Origin: Acidovorax sp. sic0104
GTDB taxonomy: Bacteria > Pseudomonadota > Gammaproteobacteria > Burkholderiales > Burkholderiaceae_C
DNA: 64,000 nucleotides
Direction of reading: 5' to 3'
Assembly: GCF_019219095.1 (NCBI RefSeq)
Contig: NZ_JAHUWH010000005.1
Location: forward strand, 186,001-250,000
The notes under the pieces are model-generated. The model did not search any database and had not been told where the DNA came from. It saw only the letters and a list, made by a program, of their open reading frames with translations. Shown piece by piece: positions 1 to 9,319 of this stretch; within the stretch, counting starts at the first letter, position 1, and each line of letters opens with the position of its first letter. Both the position numbers and the translations under genes were made by a program.

Positions 1-1
1 T

Positions 2-1438
2 CTGGGCGACAGCAGCGACCTCACCACCAGCGCCGAACGCCGCCTGGGTGACCGCATCATCCGCGAGCTCTACCGCGACCCCGACTACATCGACGACGCC
101 GTCATTGCCGACTACGTGCAGGGCATCTGGCAGCCGCTGGTGGCGGCGGCCAAAGCCCGCGGCGAGCTGTCGCCCGAGCTGGACGAGCGCTTTGCGTGGG
201 AGATCCTGCTGGGTCGCGACCGCACGGTCAACGCGTTCGCACTGCCCGGGGGCTACCTCGGCGTGCACCTGGGTCTGATCGGCGTGGTCACCAGCCGCGA
301 CGAGCTGGCCTCGGTTCTGGCCCACGAGCTCAGCCACGTCACCCAGCGCCACATCTCGCGGTTGCTCACGCAGCAGAGCAAGCAGACGCCGCTGCTCCTG
401 GGCGCGATGATCCTGGGGGCGCTGGCCGCCAGCAAGAACCCTGGCGCCACGCAGGCGCTCGTGGTGGGCGGCCAGGCGCTGGCCATGCAGAACCAGCTCA
501 ATTTCTCGCGCGACATGGAGCGCGAGGCCGACCGCATAGGCTACGGGCTGATGGCTCCTGCGGGGTTTGCGCCGCAAGGCTTCGTGAGCATGTTCGAAAA
601 GCTGCAGCAGGCCAATCGGTTGAACGACAACGGCTCCTGGCCTTACCTGCGCAGCCACCCCCTGACCAGCGAGCGCATGGCCGACATGCACTCGCGCACC
701 CCGCCGGGGGCGGCCACAGCTCCTTCCGCACCAGTGCCCGCCGGCACGATGGAACACGCGATGGTGGCTGCTCGTGCGCGCGTCCTGGCAAACCCCGGCG
801 TGGACACCCTGCGCCAGTGGGTGGCGGAGCCACAGAGCACGGGCTTCGCCTCGCTGCCAGCCACGCGCCGCGCCGCAGTGCTGTACGCCTCCGCGCTGGG
901 CAGCAGCCAGCTGCGCGACGCCCCGGGCGCACGCGCCACGGCGAAGAAGCTGGAGGAGTTGTCGCGCAATGATCCGGCAGCCCACCGGCTGGCCCGCCTG
1001 CTGACTGCAGAGGTCGAGCTCGCTGCGGGCGACGCCGCCGCAGCACTGGGCGCCTTGCCAGCCGAAGCCGGCAGCGCCAGCACACACCACAGGCCGGACC
1101 TGGTGCTGCGCACCCAGGCCCTGCTTCGCCTGGGCCGCGCCGGCGAGGGCACCGGGGCATTGCAGACCTGGGTTGCCACGCACCCCCGGGACGCGACCGT
1201 GTGGCAGCTGCTGGCCTCCAACTGGCAGGCCCAGGGCCAGCCACTGCGGGCCGTGCGGGCAGAGGCCGAGTCCCATGCCGCGCGCTACGACTATGCAGCA
1301 GCGGTGGACAGGTTCAAGGCAGGACAGGATCTTGCCCGCCGCGGCGGCCCGCAGGTGGACCACATCGAGGCGTCCATCATCGATACGCGGCTGCGTGCAG
1401 TCGAATTACTTCTTCGCGAACAGGCCGCCGAGCGCTGA
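2..1438 (+). CDS. M48 family metalloprotease (BepA/YfgC-like), 5' end cut off by the window
   Basis: This is a zinc-dependent M48 peptidase of the kind that does outer-membrane quality control in the periplasm. The frame is open from base 2, so the start and signal peptide lie upstream of the window. The HEXXH zinc motif reads HELSH at 323-337, followed by a DMEREAD block around 513-533 that supplies the third ligand glutamate. The C-terminal half, from about base 750, is alanine/leucine-rich and helical, as expected for the TPR region of BepA-type proteins. The last 33 bases overlap the convergent gene at 1406-1759. The family is clear; which of the several M48 paralogues this is cannot be told without the N-terminus. 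Confidence 0.9.
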   Translation: MGDSSDLTTSAERRLGDRIIRELYRDPDYIDDAVIADYVQGIWQPLVAAAKARGELSPELDERFAWEILLGRDRTVNAFALPGGYLGVHLGLIGVVTSRDELASVLAHELSHVTQRHISRLLTQQSKQTPLLLGAMILGALAASKNPGATQALVVGGQALAMQNQLNFSRDMEREADRIGYGLMAPAGFAPQGFVSMFEKLQQANRLNDNGSWPYLRSHPLTSERMADMHSRTPPGAATAPSAPVPAGTMEHAMVAARARVLANPGVDTLRQWVAEPQSTGFASLPATRRAAVLYASALGSSQLRDAPGARATAKKLEELSRNDPAAHRLARLLTAEVELAAGDAAAALGALPAEAGSASTHHRPDLVLRTQALLRLGRAGEGTGALQTWVATHPRDATVWQLLASNWQAQGQPLRAVRAEAESHAARYDYAAAVDRFKAGQDLARRGGPQVDHIEASIIDTRLRAVELLLREQAAER

Positions 1439-1759
1439 CTCGATCAGAACGCCCAGCACGGTGTAGATCAGCGACCCGATGAGGGCGGCAGCGAAGCCCT
1501 GCACATGAAAGCCGTCCAGCACGGCGGCTGCGGCCCAGAACATCAGGGCGTTGATCACGAAGAGGAAGAGCCCCAGCGTGACGATGGTGACCGGCAAGGT
1601 CAGCACCACCAACACGGGCCGCAGCACCACGTTGAAAAGCCCGATGACAAAGGCTGCGATCAACGCCGATGTGAAGCTTTTCACCTCGACCCCGCTGTAG
1701 ATGTAGGCCACGAACAGCAGCGATGCTGCGCTGAGCAGCCATTTGAGAAGGAGTTTCAT
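1406..1759 (-). CDS. Small four-helix membrane protein, phage holin-4 superfamily (PF04020 type)
   Basis: This is a 117-residue, almost entirely hydrophobic protein with four predicted transmembrane segments (roughly residues 5-22, 28-48, 52-76 and 86-112) and a short basic C-terminus ending AKK. That fits the chromosomal family annotated 'phage holin family protein'. Despite the name, these are ordinary chromosomal proteins of unknown function and no phage genes are nearby. I chose the ATG at 1757-1759 because an AGGAG-like site (AAACTCCTT on the plus strand) precedes it and the hydrophobic family pattern begins there; the frame is open further upstream but reads as unrelated sequence. The 3' end overlaps the M48 gene convergently. 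Confidence 0.8.
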   Translation of the reverse strand: MKLLLKWLLSAASLLFVAYIYSGVEVKSFTSALIAAFVIGLFNVVLRPVLVVLTLPVTIVTLGLFLFVINALMFWAAAAVLDGFHVQGFAAALIGSLIYTVLGVLIESALGGLFAKK

Positions 1760-1851
1760 GGCCAAAGAATAGCACCGGCCAGCTGCAACGAAAAAGGCCC
1801 GTGAGGGCCTTTTCAACGTGGAAACGCGGTCGCAGGACGGGCTGGCGCCAC

Positions 1852-2310
1852 CTACTCCAGCGCAAGCACCCACAGCGCTCCAAAGCCGGTGAGCAGGCTG
1901 CTCAGCAGCGTGCCCGGCCGGGGCGACGACCAGCGGCGGCCTGCGGCGTTTTGCTCTTCGGGGTTGTCCGACTTGGGGCGGCGGGCATCGACCACCTGGG
2001 CTGCTGAAGGCTGGGCGGCCTGCAACTGCTCGGTCAGCTCTACCAACGGGCCCTTGGCCACCACGGTGGTCACGCTGCTGGCGGGGGCCCGCAATGCGGG
2101 CAGGATCTGCGAGAACAGCTTGTCGGCCCATTTCGCGCGCCAGTTCTCGCGTGCGCTGTGGCTCACCCATTTGCTGATGCGGTGGGTCATGCGGGGAGCG
2201 CAGGCGACCAGCACCCACTGGGTGTGCTTCGTGGCATCCCGGGCGAACAACGGGGCCAGCACCTGCTCGGCGTACGCCGCGTCGTCCACATACACGATGA
2301 CTCTGTCCAT
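1852..2310 (-). CDS. Hypothetical protein of 152 residues next to terC
   Basis: I do not recognise the family. The start MDRVIVYVDD is preceded by a good AGGAGA site about eight bases upstream. The N-terminal 95 residues read like an alpha/beta fold (VIVYVDDAAY, then a WVLVAC strand and a helical region), loosely like a UspA-type or flavodoxin-like domain. The middle (residues 100-135) is polar, and the C-terminus (about 134-151) is a hydrophobic stretch that could be one membrane segment. It lies 86 bases downstream of the TerC gene in the same direction and may be co-transcribed. The frame has normal GC-rich codon use, so I take it as real. Confidence 0.7.
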   Translation of the reverse strand: MDRVIVYVDDAAYAEQVLAPLFARDATKHTQWVLVACAPRMTHRISKWVSHSARENWRAKWADKLFSQILPALRAPASSVTTVVAKGPLVELTEQLQAAQPSAAQVVDARRPKSDNPEEQNAAGRRWSSPRPGTLLSSLLTGFGALWVLALE

Positions 2311-2396
2311 ACCATCATCTCCTGTTGAGAGCCATCGGGCCCGGCGGGCGAACCTGCCCGCCAGGGCCCCAAGGCCAAAGCCAAAGGTCCGCCAGA

Positions 2397-3131
2397 TCAG
2401 CCTTGCTGCTCGGCGGGCGCGGTCGCAGCGCGGCGCGACAGGATGAACTTGCCGGCCAGCAGAACCAGCACGGCACCGGCCACGCTGGCACCGTAGCGGA
2501 TCACGTCCGTCTGCGGCAGCTTGAGCATCCATTGCCACTTGTCGGGGTTGGCGAACACGGGGTCGGTGACCAGCATGCCACCGGCGATCCAGCCCAGCAG
2601 CATGCCGCCGGCCGTAATGATCATGGGGAAGCGCTCCATCAGCTTGATGACCAGCTGGCTGCCCCAGACGATGATCGGGATGGAGATGAGAAGGCCCAGC
2701 ACCACCAGCAGGAACGAGTGTTCGCCAGCATTCTGGGCGGCACCGGCGATGGCGATGACGTTGTCGACGCTCATGACCAGGTCGGCCACGATGATGGTCT
2801 TGATGGCGGCCAGGAGCTTGTCGCTGCCCTGCACGTCGCCATGGCCGTCTTCATCGGGTGCGAGCAGCTTGACGCCGATCCAAACCAGCAGCAATGCGCC
2901 CACGAACTTGAGGAAAGGCAGGGCCAGCAGGGTCATCGCGAAGGCGATCAGGATCACGCGCAGGATGATGGCACCCGCGGTGCCCCAGATGATGCCTTTG
3001 GTTCGCTGGGCGGGCGGAAGCTTGCGGCAGGCCAGCGCAATGACCACCGCGTTGTCGCCCCCAAGCAGGATGTCGATGATGATGATCTGCCCCAGGGCGA
3101 TCCAGAATTCGGGCGAAGCCAAAAAGTCCAT
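2397..3131 (-). CDS. TerC family integral membrane protein (YjbE/Alx type)
   Basis: This 244-residue TerC-family membrane protein has about seven hydrophobic segments. The two signature acidic motifs are present: GGDNAVV at residues 24-30 and SVDNVIAIAG at 121-130, with D20 and D117 also in membrane segments. These acidic residues are thought to bind the transported metal. Family members are implicated in metal homeostasis, mainly manganese export. A yybP-ykoY manganese riboswitch lies in its 5' leader (3294-3446), which strongly supports a manganese-linked role. The start has GAGGAAT as ribosome binding site. The loop around residues 92-103 is acidic and His-containing (DEDGHGD), as is common in this family. 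Confidence 0.92.
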   Translation of the reverse strand: MDFLASPEFWIALGQIIIIDILLGGDNAVVIALACRKLPPAQRTKGIIWGTAGAIILRVILIAFAMTLLALPFLKFVGALLLVWIGVKLLAPDEDGHGDVQGSDKLLAAIKTIIVADLVMSVDNVIAIAGAAQNAGEHSFLLVVLGLLISIPIIVWGSQLVIKLMERFPMIITAGGMLLGWIAGGMLVTDPVFANPDKWQWMLKLPQTDVIRYGASVAGAVLVLLAGKFILSRRAATAPAEQQG

Positions 3132-3293
3132 AAATTCCTCTGTATCAATGCGCGCGAAAGGAGGATCCCGGTGCCACTGTAGCGCCGAGTCCGTCCAAGG
3201 GATAGAGGGCCTGCGATGAGAGGATCAAGGGCGCGCCCACGGTGGGCATTGACATGCGAAGGACGGCCTTGATCAGCCCTTTGCAGGGCCCAT

Positions 3294-3446
3294 CAAAGGT
3301 CTTGCTCGGCCAGGCGCACATGCATGCGCCAGGCCCGGACCGCCGGAAGCGGTGTGCGCTTCGTACTGACGACGGTTCCGATGCCTCGCCCCCAAAAGCC
3401 AGGTTCTGGCCGTGCCGGGTGGCAAGTCGGGAGCTACTCCCCTTCG
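3294..3446 (-). promoter_or_regulatory. yybP-ykoY (manganese-sensing) riboswitch in the terC leader
   Basis: Read on the minus strand, the element opens with GAAGGGGAGTAGC (3445-3433), the hallmark of the yybP-ykoY class. It has a GTCGTCAGTACG segment near 3372-3361 and closes with GAGCAAGACCTTTG (3307-3294). The closing CCTTTG can pair with CGAAGG at 3446-3441 to form helix P1. Just downstream, CAAAGG at 3284-3279 can pair with the same CCTTTG strand, giving a competing hairpin around a ten-base loop, a plausible expression platform. It ends about 160 bases before the TerC start. The class is known to sense Mn2+ and to control TerC-family and other manganese exporters. The rest of the gap 3132-3587 shows nothing else I can support. 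Confidence 0.85.
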
Positions 3447-3587
3447 AAGCATTGATTGGAACATTGCCAGCGCCCTCGCGCAAGGGCGGCTTGTTGTGGT
3501 TAATGCTTACAAAAGTCCGGCCTGATATCTGCCAGGGGTCTGCGGCACCGAATAACACCGCTGGCGGAATGCTGGCTGGGGGCGGCT

Positions 3588-4058
3588 ATGATCCAGCCCC
3601 TTTCGTCTTTCCCCATGGCTGTCCTGCATATCACCGACATCGAAGCCGCGATCAACCATTGGCGCAGGCGCAGCCCGTCTCCCGATGGCGTGGCGCTGGC
3701 GCCCGAGGTCCGCACGCTCGGAGAGCTGTATGCGCTCATGGTATTCCGGCGCGAGGACGGGGTGGACGAAGCCGCCATGCCGCCCGAGGCCCTGGCCGCC
3801 TGGCTGGCCTGGTACGACACCACGCCAGACACACCCTGCATCGCCATCTGTTCCACCAGCCAGGGCGACGATTTGTGCAAAGGCTGCGGGCGCACGTTCG
3901 ACGAGGTCCAGTTGTGGCCCTCATTCACGCCGGCGCAAAAGCGCGTGGTGTGGCGCCGCATCACGTTGGAGCATTCGGCCTGGCGCTTCAACCGTTATGC
4001 GGAGCGTGCTGCCGAAGGTGTGTCGCCCCGGGCCACAGCTGCCGAACCCGCGCCCTGA
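3588..4058 (+). CDS. DUF3717 + DUF1289 domain protein
   Basis: This 156-residue soluble protein combines two small uncharacterised domains. The N-terminal part contains ITDIEAAINHWR (residues 15-26), typical of DUF3717. The C-terminal part contains PCIAICS, then LCKGCGRT and EVQLW, typical of DUF1289, whose four cysteines (C84, C88, C97, C100) look like a metal or Fe-S site. A second in-frame ATG at 3615 gives a protein starting MAVLHITDIEAA, which resembles many relatives. I keep 3588 because GGGGGCGG lies just upstream, but the shorter form is equally possible. The function is unknown. Confidence 0.8.
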   Translation: MIQPLSSFPMAVLHITDIEAAINHWRRRSPSPDGVALAPEVRTLGELYALMVFRREDGVDEAAMPPEALAAWLAWYDTTPDTPCIAICSTSQGDDLCKGCGRTFDEVQLWPSFTPAQKRVVWRRITLEHSAWRFNRYAERAAEGVSPRATAAEPAP

Positions 4059-4170
4059 CGTTGTCTGCGCCGCAGCTGGCAGCACACAGGCGGCCACGGC
4101 CCGCAATACGCTGGGCTACCAGGGCTGCCCTGGGCTGTACGCCTCCGGTGCAAACCGTTAAGGTGGGCCC

Positions 4171-4476
4171 ATGCTGCGCCTCACCCAAGCCCCGAACATC
4201 GCCATTGCAACGCTGTGGGCGGATCTGCTGTGTGAAGCGGGCATGACGGCCTCCGTGCAGCGCCAGTACCTGGGCGCTGCAGCGGGTCATCTGCCGCCGG
4301 ACCAGTGCCTTCCCGAGATCTGGCTCGAATACGACGAGCATGCCGGCCGCGCCCGCAGCCTGCTCCAGGCGCTGCAGGACCTGCCCCAGCGCCGCTGGGA
4401 CTGCCGGTGCGGAGAGTTGGTGGAGGGCGGTTTCGAGCAGTGCTGGCAGTGCGGCGCGCTCATGCCGCGTGACTGA
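4171..4476 (+). CDS. DUF2007-type putative signal-transducing protein with zinc ribbon
   Basis: This is a 101-residue protein. The N-terminal half (LTQAPNIAIATLWADLLCEAGM) matches the beta-alpha pattern of DUF2007, a small ACT-like or PII-like fold annotated as putative signal transducing protein. The C-terminus carries two CxC/CxxC pairs (WDCRCGE at about 75-81 and CWQCGAL at about 91-97) that would form a zinc ribbon. The start follows a short GC-rich gap after the DUF1289 gene in the same direction and has a weak AGGTGG site. It is followed at once by repeat copy R1-A. The ligand and role are unknown. Confidence 0.75.
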   Translation: MLRLTQAPNIAIATLWADLLCEAGMTASVQRQYLGAAAGHLPPDQCLPEIWLEYDEHAGRARSLLQALQDLPQRRWDCRCGELVEGGFEQCWQCGALMPRD

Positions 4477-4488
4477 CCGGGTTTTGCT

Positions 4489-4550
4489 CAAAAACTCCTG
4501 AATTCATAGCAAACACCGCTTTTCCAGCAGGCGTTAGCTGCCGATTTGGC
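4489..4550. repeat. R1 dispersed palindromic repeat, copy A
   Basis: This is a diverged copy of the R1 family seen at eight places in this window. The plus strand carries ATTCATAGC, a CGCTT arm, a short loop, GGCGTTAG and CCGATTTGG, matching the family plan of GATAGC box, GCGCTT/AAGCGC hairpin, then GGCC or CCGATTT box. It starts about 13 bases after the stop of the DUF2007 gene and ends about 40 bases before the convergent yaeQ stop. Confidence 0.6.
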
Positions 4551-4589
4551 CGTGCCACGGCCATGCCGCGACCGTGCGGCGAAGGTGCG

Positions 4590-5150
4590 CTACTTCCAGC
4601 GCACAGGCTCCACGTGCACGCTGCCCAGGGTGCTGCTCAGGGTGATGGCGCCTTCCTGCACCGTGGCTTGCAGTTGCATGCTGCGCTCGGCCAACTGGGC
4701 CAGCGCCTGGGACGCGTCGGTGGGGATGCGCCAGACTTCCAGCTTTTCCAGGCGAGAGAGTTTGGTCTCGATGCCGCGCCACCACACCTCAGCCGCATGG
4801 TTGAAGCAGTACACGATCACCGCGTCGGACTTGCTGCAGGCCTTCGTCAGGGGCTTGTCTTCCGGCTGGCCCACCTCGATCCACACGCGCTTGCGGCCCG
4901 TGAAGTCGGTCAGCGACGCGTCTGGATCGTCCGGGTCCGAGAGCCCCGCGCCGAACGCGAGGGTGCCGTCGCCATGGCACAGGTCGTTGAGCTGATGCGC
5001 CTGGATGGCCATGGCCACCAGGCGGATCATCATGCGCTCGTCGGTTTCGCTGGGGTGGCGCGCCAGGGTGAGCGCGTGGTCGGCGTAGTAGCCGTGGTCG
5101 ATGTCGGCGATCGAGAGATGCGCCTTGAAGATCGTGGATTTGAGTGCCAT
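4590..5150 (-). CDS. yaeQ: YaeQ family protein
   Basis: This 186-residue protein matches YaeQ over its full length (E. coli YaeQ is about 180 residues). Visible signatures are the start MALKSTIFKAHLSIADIDHG, the SETDERMMIRL segment near residue 35, and WIEVGQPEDK followed by KACSKSDAVIVYCF near residues 90-115. The fold is related to restriction-endonuclease-like proteins. YaeQ was reported to compensate for loss of RfaH, but its biochemical role is not settled. It lies downstream of purB in the same direction, separated by an R2 element and an R1 element; the R1 copy sits only 14 bases before the start codon and would be in its leader. Confidence 0.92.
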   Translation of the reverse strand: MALKSTIFKAHLSIADIDHGYYADHALTLARHPSETDERMMIRLVAMAIQAHQLNDLCHGDGTLAFGAGLSDPDDPDASLTDFTGRKRVWIEVGQPEDKPLTKACSKSDAVIVYCFNHAAEVWWRGIETKLSRLEKLEVWRIPTDASQALAQLAERSMQLQATVQEGAITLSSTLGSVHVEPVRWK

Positions 5151-5163
5151 GGGGCCTTGCTAT

Positions 5164-5210
5164 AAATTAGATAGCTTCCAGCGCTTATCTATCAAGCGAC
5201 AGAGGCCAAA
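5164..5210. repeat. R1 dispersed palindromic repeat, copy B (yaeQ leader)
   Basis: This is a well-conserved R1 copy: GATAGCT at 5170-5176, AGCGCTT (5180-5186), an eight-base loop, AAGCGAC and then AGAGGCC. The GCGCTT and AAGCG arms pair. It lies between yaeQ (start 5150) and purB, so any transcript from purB into yaeQ carries this hairpin just before the yaeQ ribosome binding site. Confidence 0.75.
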
Positions 5211-5277
5211 AAGGCTTGAAAAACCGGTTGCGCAACGTGTCGCGACACCGCACGAGGCCCGCGCCGCCCACATCAGC

Positions 5278-5351
5278 GCACCCGTGGAACTGGCTCCGCC
5301 AGGCCACCGGGTGCGTCCCCCGCCGGGGGAAGGCGCAAAGCGCCTCGGGGG
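5278..5351 (-). repeat. R2 structured 3'-UTR element, copy a (after purB)
   Basis: Read in the direction of purB transcription, the element starts directly after the purB stop codon. Hairpin 1 is AGGCGC/GCGCCT with a TTT loop, and hairpin 2 is TCCCCC/GGGGGA with a GGC loop. Hairpin 3 has outer stem GCACCC/GGGTGC and an inner core of GTGG, TGGC, a three-base loop, GCCA and CCAC. The inner core is identical in copies b and c, whereas the outer stem is different in each and still complementary. See copies at 28701-28797 and 58529-58629. Confidence 0.8.
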
Positions 5352-5352
5352 A

Positions 5353-6822
<1,470 letters not shown>

Positions 6823-6865
6823 TCAAAGTCGATTGTTCTGACTACAGCGCACTGGAAGCCACACC

Positions 6866-7480
6866 ATGAAATTGATCGGAGCCACTGCCAGCCCCTACGT
6901 CCGCAAGGTGCGGGTCGTGATGGCGGAAAAAAAGCTCGACTACCAGTTCGTGCAAGAGAACGTCTGGGCAGACGACACCACCATCGCCGCATCCAACCCG
7001 CTGGGCAAGGTGCCCTGCCTGGTGATGGAAGGCGGCGAGGCCGTCTTCGACTCGCGCGTCATCGTGGAGTACCTCGATACCCTCTCGCCCGTGGGCAAGC
7101 TCATCCCCAGCCAGGGCCGCGAGCGCGCCGAGGTCAAGACCTGGGAAGCCCTGGCCGATGGCCTGGTGGACGCGGCCATCCTGGCGCGCCTGGAAGCCAC
7201 CTGGGCCCACCGCAAGGACAGCGAGCGCAGTCAGGCCTGGATCGACCGCCAGCTGCGCAAGGTGAACGACAGCCTCAAATCCATGAGCCAGGGCCTGGGC
7301 GACAAGCCGTTTTGCAGCGGCATCCACCTGAGCCTGTCGGACATCGCCGTAGGCTGCGCCCTGGGCTGGCTCGAATTCCGCTTCCCCGAGATTGCCTGGC
7401 GCGGCGAATACCCCAACCTCGCCAGACTGCTCGACAAGCTCATGCTGCGCCCGAGCTTCGCCGACACCAAGCCGTCCTGA
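6866..7480 (+). CDS. Glutathione S-transferase family protein
   Basis: This 204-residue cytosolic GST has an N-terminal thioredoxin-like domain beginning MKLIGATASPYVRKVRV. SPYVRK at residues 9-14 holds the catalytic Ser/Cys region (here a Ser), and NPLGKVPCL near 44-52 carries the cis-proline before the glutathione gamma-glutamyl contact. An all-helical C-terminal domain follows, with the N-capping-box-like LSLSDIAVGCAL motif near residue 157. The overall layout resembles the YibF-like class of bacterial GSTs. The substrate is unknown. It ends 33 bases before the TetR gene and may share a transcript with it. Confidence 0.88.
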   Translation: MKLIGATASPYVRKVRVVMAEKKLDYQFVQENVWADDTTIAASNPLGKVPCLVMEGGEAVFDSRVIVEYLDTLSPVGKLIPSQGRERAEVKTWEALADGLVDAAILARLEATWAHRKDSERSQAWIDRQLRKVNDSLKSMSQGLGDKPFCSGIHLSLSDIAVGCALGWLEFRFPEIAWRGEYPNLARLLDKLMLRPSFADTKPS

Positions 7481-7513
7481 GCGGAGCCTGACGCCGTCCG
7501 GCCCACGCGCCCC

Positions 7514-8269
7514 ATGGGTTTGCATGGCGTGCCGTATGCTACGCAGCTTATGAACGAGACGGTTCAAAATCCGAACAAGCCCCTTGCAGGCACGCGCGCC
7601 GGGCGGCAGCGTGCGGCCCGAGATGCCGCTGCCACGCCAGGCGCCGACCGCGTGCGCGTGAACGACCCCGACCGCACCATGGCCAACATCCTGCAGGTGG
7701 CCACGGCTGAGTTTGCAGACAAGGGCCTGTCCGGCGCGCGCATCGACGAGATCGCGGCGCTCACCAGCACCAGCAAGCGCATGATTTACTACTATTTTGG
7801 TAGCAAGGAAGGCCTGTACGTGGCGGTGCTGGAGGATGCCTACCGCCGCATCCGGCAGATCGAGTCCGAACTGCATCTGGAGGACCTGGCCCCTGAACAG
7901 GCCCTGCGCACGCTGGTCGGCTTCACGTTCGACTACCAGTTGGCCAACCCGGACTTCATCCGTCTGGTGATGAACGAGAACATCCACCGCGGCGAGTTCA
8001 TCACCCGTTCCACGACCATCCAGGAGCTCAACATCCCCGTCATCCACGCGGTGCACAACGTGTACCAGCGCGGCGTGGCAGCGGGTGCCTTTCGCCCCAA
8101 CGTGGACCCGGTAGACCTGCACATGTCGATCTCGGCGCTGTGCTTTTTCAACGTGTCCAACCGACACACGTTTGGCGCAATCTTCAAGCGCTCGCTGGAC
8201 ACGCCCGCGGCCACCGCACAGCGCCGCGAGTCGATCGTGGAGATGATCGTGCGCTTCTTGCGGCCGTAA
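7514..8269 (+). CDS. TetR/AcrR family transcriptional regulator, likely controller of the adjacent TRAP/shikimate operon
   Basis: This is a TetR-type repressor. The helix-turn-helix domain covers about residues 57-102, with ILQVATAEFADKG followed by the recognition region TSTSKRMIYYYFGSKEGLY. The C-terminal ligand domain contains the LVMNENIHRGEF block found in regulators of aromatic and acid catabolism. The N-terminus is unusually long: an ATG at 7514 gives 251 residues, one at 7550 gives 239, and both leave a long polar arm before the HTH. A short inverted repeat, TGAAC and GTTCA with six bases between, lies at 7551-7566 over the second start codon and could be an autoregulatory site. Position upstream of the transporter and degradation genes suggests it controls them. 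The effector is unknown; a shikimate-pathway acid is a guess. Confidence 0.85.
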   Translation: MGLHGVPYATQLMNETVQNPNKPLAGTRAGRQRAARDAAATPGADRVRVNDPDRTMANILQVATAEFADKGLSGARIDEIAALTSTSKRMIYYYFGSKEGLYVAVLEDAYRRIRQIESELHLEDLAPEQALRTLVGFTFDYQLANPDFIRLVMNENIHRGEFITRSTTIQELNIPVIHAVHNVYQRGVAAGAFRPNVDPVDLHMSISALCFFNVSNRHTFGAIFKRSLDTPAATAQRRESIVEMIVRFLRP

Positions 8270-8675
8270 GTTCGCCAGCGTGCCGTGACGGCTTCATGCG
8301 CTGGCAGGCCGCGCAAGCCGCCCATGCGCGGTTGCACCTCGACTGGACCGTGGCATGCCGCGGGGCACCGCCATCGGCGAAACTCGTCCATTCACAAACG
8401 CTACTCAATTCATAGCAATCAGCGGCGGAGATACGGCCTGCAGGGCAATTCGCCCAACCAACCGCCTTCCTGACCCTGCCTCCGCCACACAGCGGCCACC
8501 GCGCTGCTTCGGCGACTCTCCAGCCCGCCTGTACGAGTCCTGCTTGTGCGCTCCGCCAGCGCGCAAGGCCGGCCTTTTCACGCGTCCGCCCCGCGAAACG
8601 AGCGACAGGGTTTGCACCTACTCAAAATACTAACCAGTTCGTACAAAATTCGCTTCACTACCACGGAGACACGCC
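8270..8675. other. Intergenic region between the TetR gene and the TRAP operon
   Basis: This 406-base gap has no convincing gene. At about 8390-8440 there is CAATTCATAGCAATC followed by a GCGG-rich stretch, which may be a badly decayed R1 repeat. At 8549-8563 GCGCT/AGCGC form a small hairpin, followed at 8565-8576 by the palindrome AAGGCCGGCCTT and a short T run, a possible terminator for the regulator gene. The last 60 bases are clearly more AT-rich (CAAAATACTAACCAG) and should contain the promoter of the TRAP operon, although I cannot place -35 and -10 boxes with confidence. Confidence 0.4.
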
Positions 8676-9266
8676 ATGCTGGAATTCACCGACCGCCTCC
8701 TCGGGCGCTACACCCGGCTCCTGGACGCGTTGAGCGGCCTGTGCCTGGCGCTCATGGTGCTGCTGGTCTTCAGCAACGTCGTCGCGCGCTACGTGCTCAA
8801 TTCGGGTCTGACCATTTCCGAAGAACTTTCACGCTGGCTGTTCGTGTGGCTGACCTTCATGGGCTCCATCGTCGCGCTGCGCGAGCACGGCCATCTGGGC
8901 ACCGACATGCTGGTCGCGCGGCTTCCCGCTGCGGGCAAGCGCGCGTGTCTGGCGCTCGCTCAGATCGCCATGTTGTGCGTGAGCTGGCTGCTGCTCTCAG
9001 GCAGCTGGGCGCAGATGTTGATCAATTGGGATACCGAGGCCCCCGTCACCGGCGCTTCGGTGGCCATCTTCTATGCCAGCGGGGTGCTCATGGGCGGCTC
9101 GGCCATCGCCATCCTGCTGCGCGACCTGCTGCGCACGCTGCTTGCGCCGCTGTCCGAGAAGGACCTCGTCATGGTGCAGGAAAGCGAGGAGCTGGCTGCC
9201 GTGGCCCTTCGCCATGAAGGCGACAGCAGCACCGGTGCGGGCCCCTCGGCAACAACGCGCCGCTGA
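8676..9266 (+). CDS. TRAP transporter small permease subunit (DctQ)
   Basis: This is the small membrane subunit of a tripartite ATP-independent periplasmic transporter, 196 residues with four hydrophobic segments (about 19-40, 55-72, 92-112 and 134-154). The family motif is recognisable in VARYVLNSGLTISEELSRWLF, where the EE pair near residue 50 is conserved in DctQ proteins. It helps the large permease dock the substrate-loaded binding protein. A GGAGAC site precedes the ATG. The C-terminal 35 residues are a polar cytoplasmic tail. It is the first gene of the catabolic operon. Confidence 0.92.
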   Translation: MLEFTDRLLGRYTRLLDALSGLCLALMVLLVFSNVVARYVLNSGLTISEELSRWLFVWLTFMGSIVALREHGHLGTDMLVARLPAAGKRACLALAQIAMLCVSWLLLSGSWAQMLINWDTEAPVTGASVAIFYASGVLMGGSAIAILLRDLLRTLLAPLSEKDLVMVQESEELAAVALRHEGDSSTGAGPSATTRR

Positions 9267-9319
9267 GCCGCCCGCATTGCCCCACTCACCGCACCGACCT
9301 GCCACCAGGACCACGCACC

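Noticed and set aside
1406-1759. Holin-type protein as evidence of a prophage
   Set aside because: The family is chromosomal in many bacteria, and no integrase, capsid, lysin or att-like repeat is present nearby.
3145-3558. Possible 137-residue gene upstream of terC
   Set aside because: The frame lies over the riboswitch and its leader, has no ribosome binding site, and no recognisable protein pattern.
7551-7566. TGAAC/GTTCA dyad as a firm TetR operator
   Set aside because: The arms are only five bases and it overlaps possible coding sequence, so I mention it with the gene but do not list it as a site.
8385-8440. Ninth R1 repeat copy in the TetR-TRAP gap
   Set aside because: Only the ATTCATAGC box is clear; the stem arms do not pair, so I leave it as a possible remnant.
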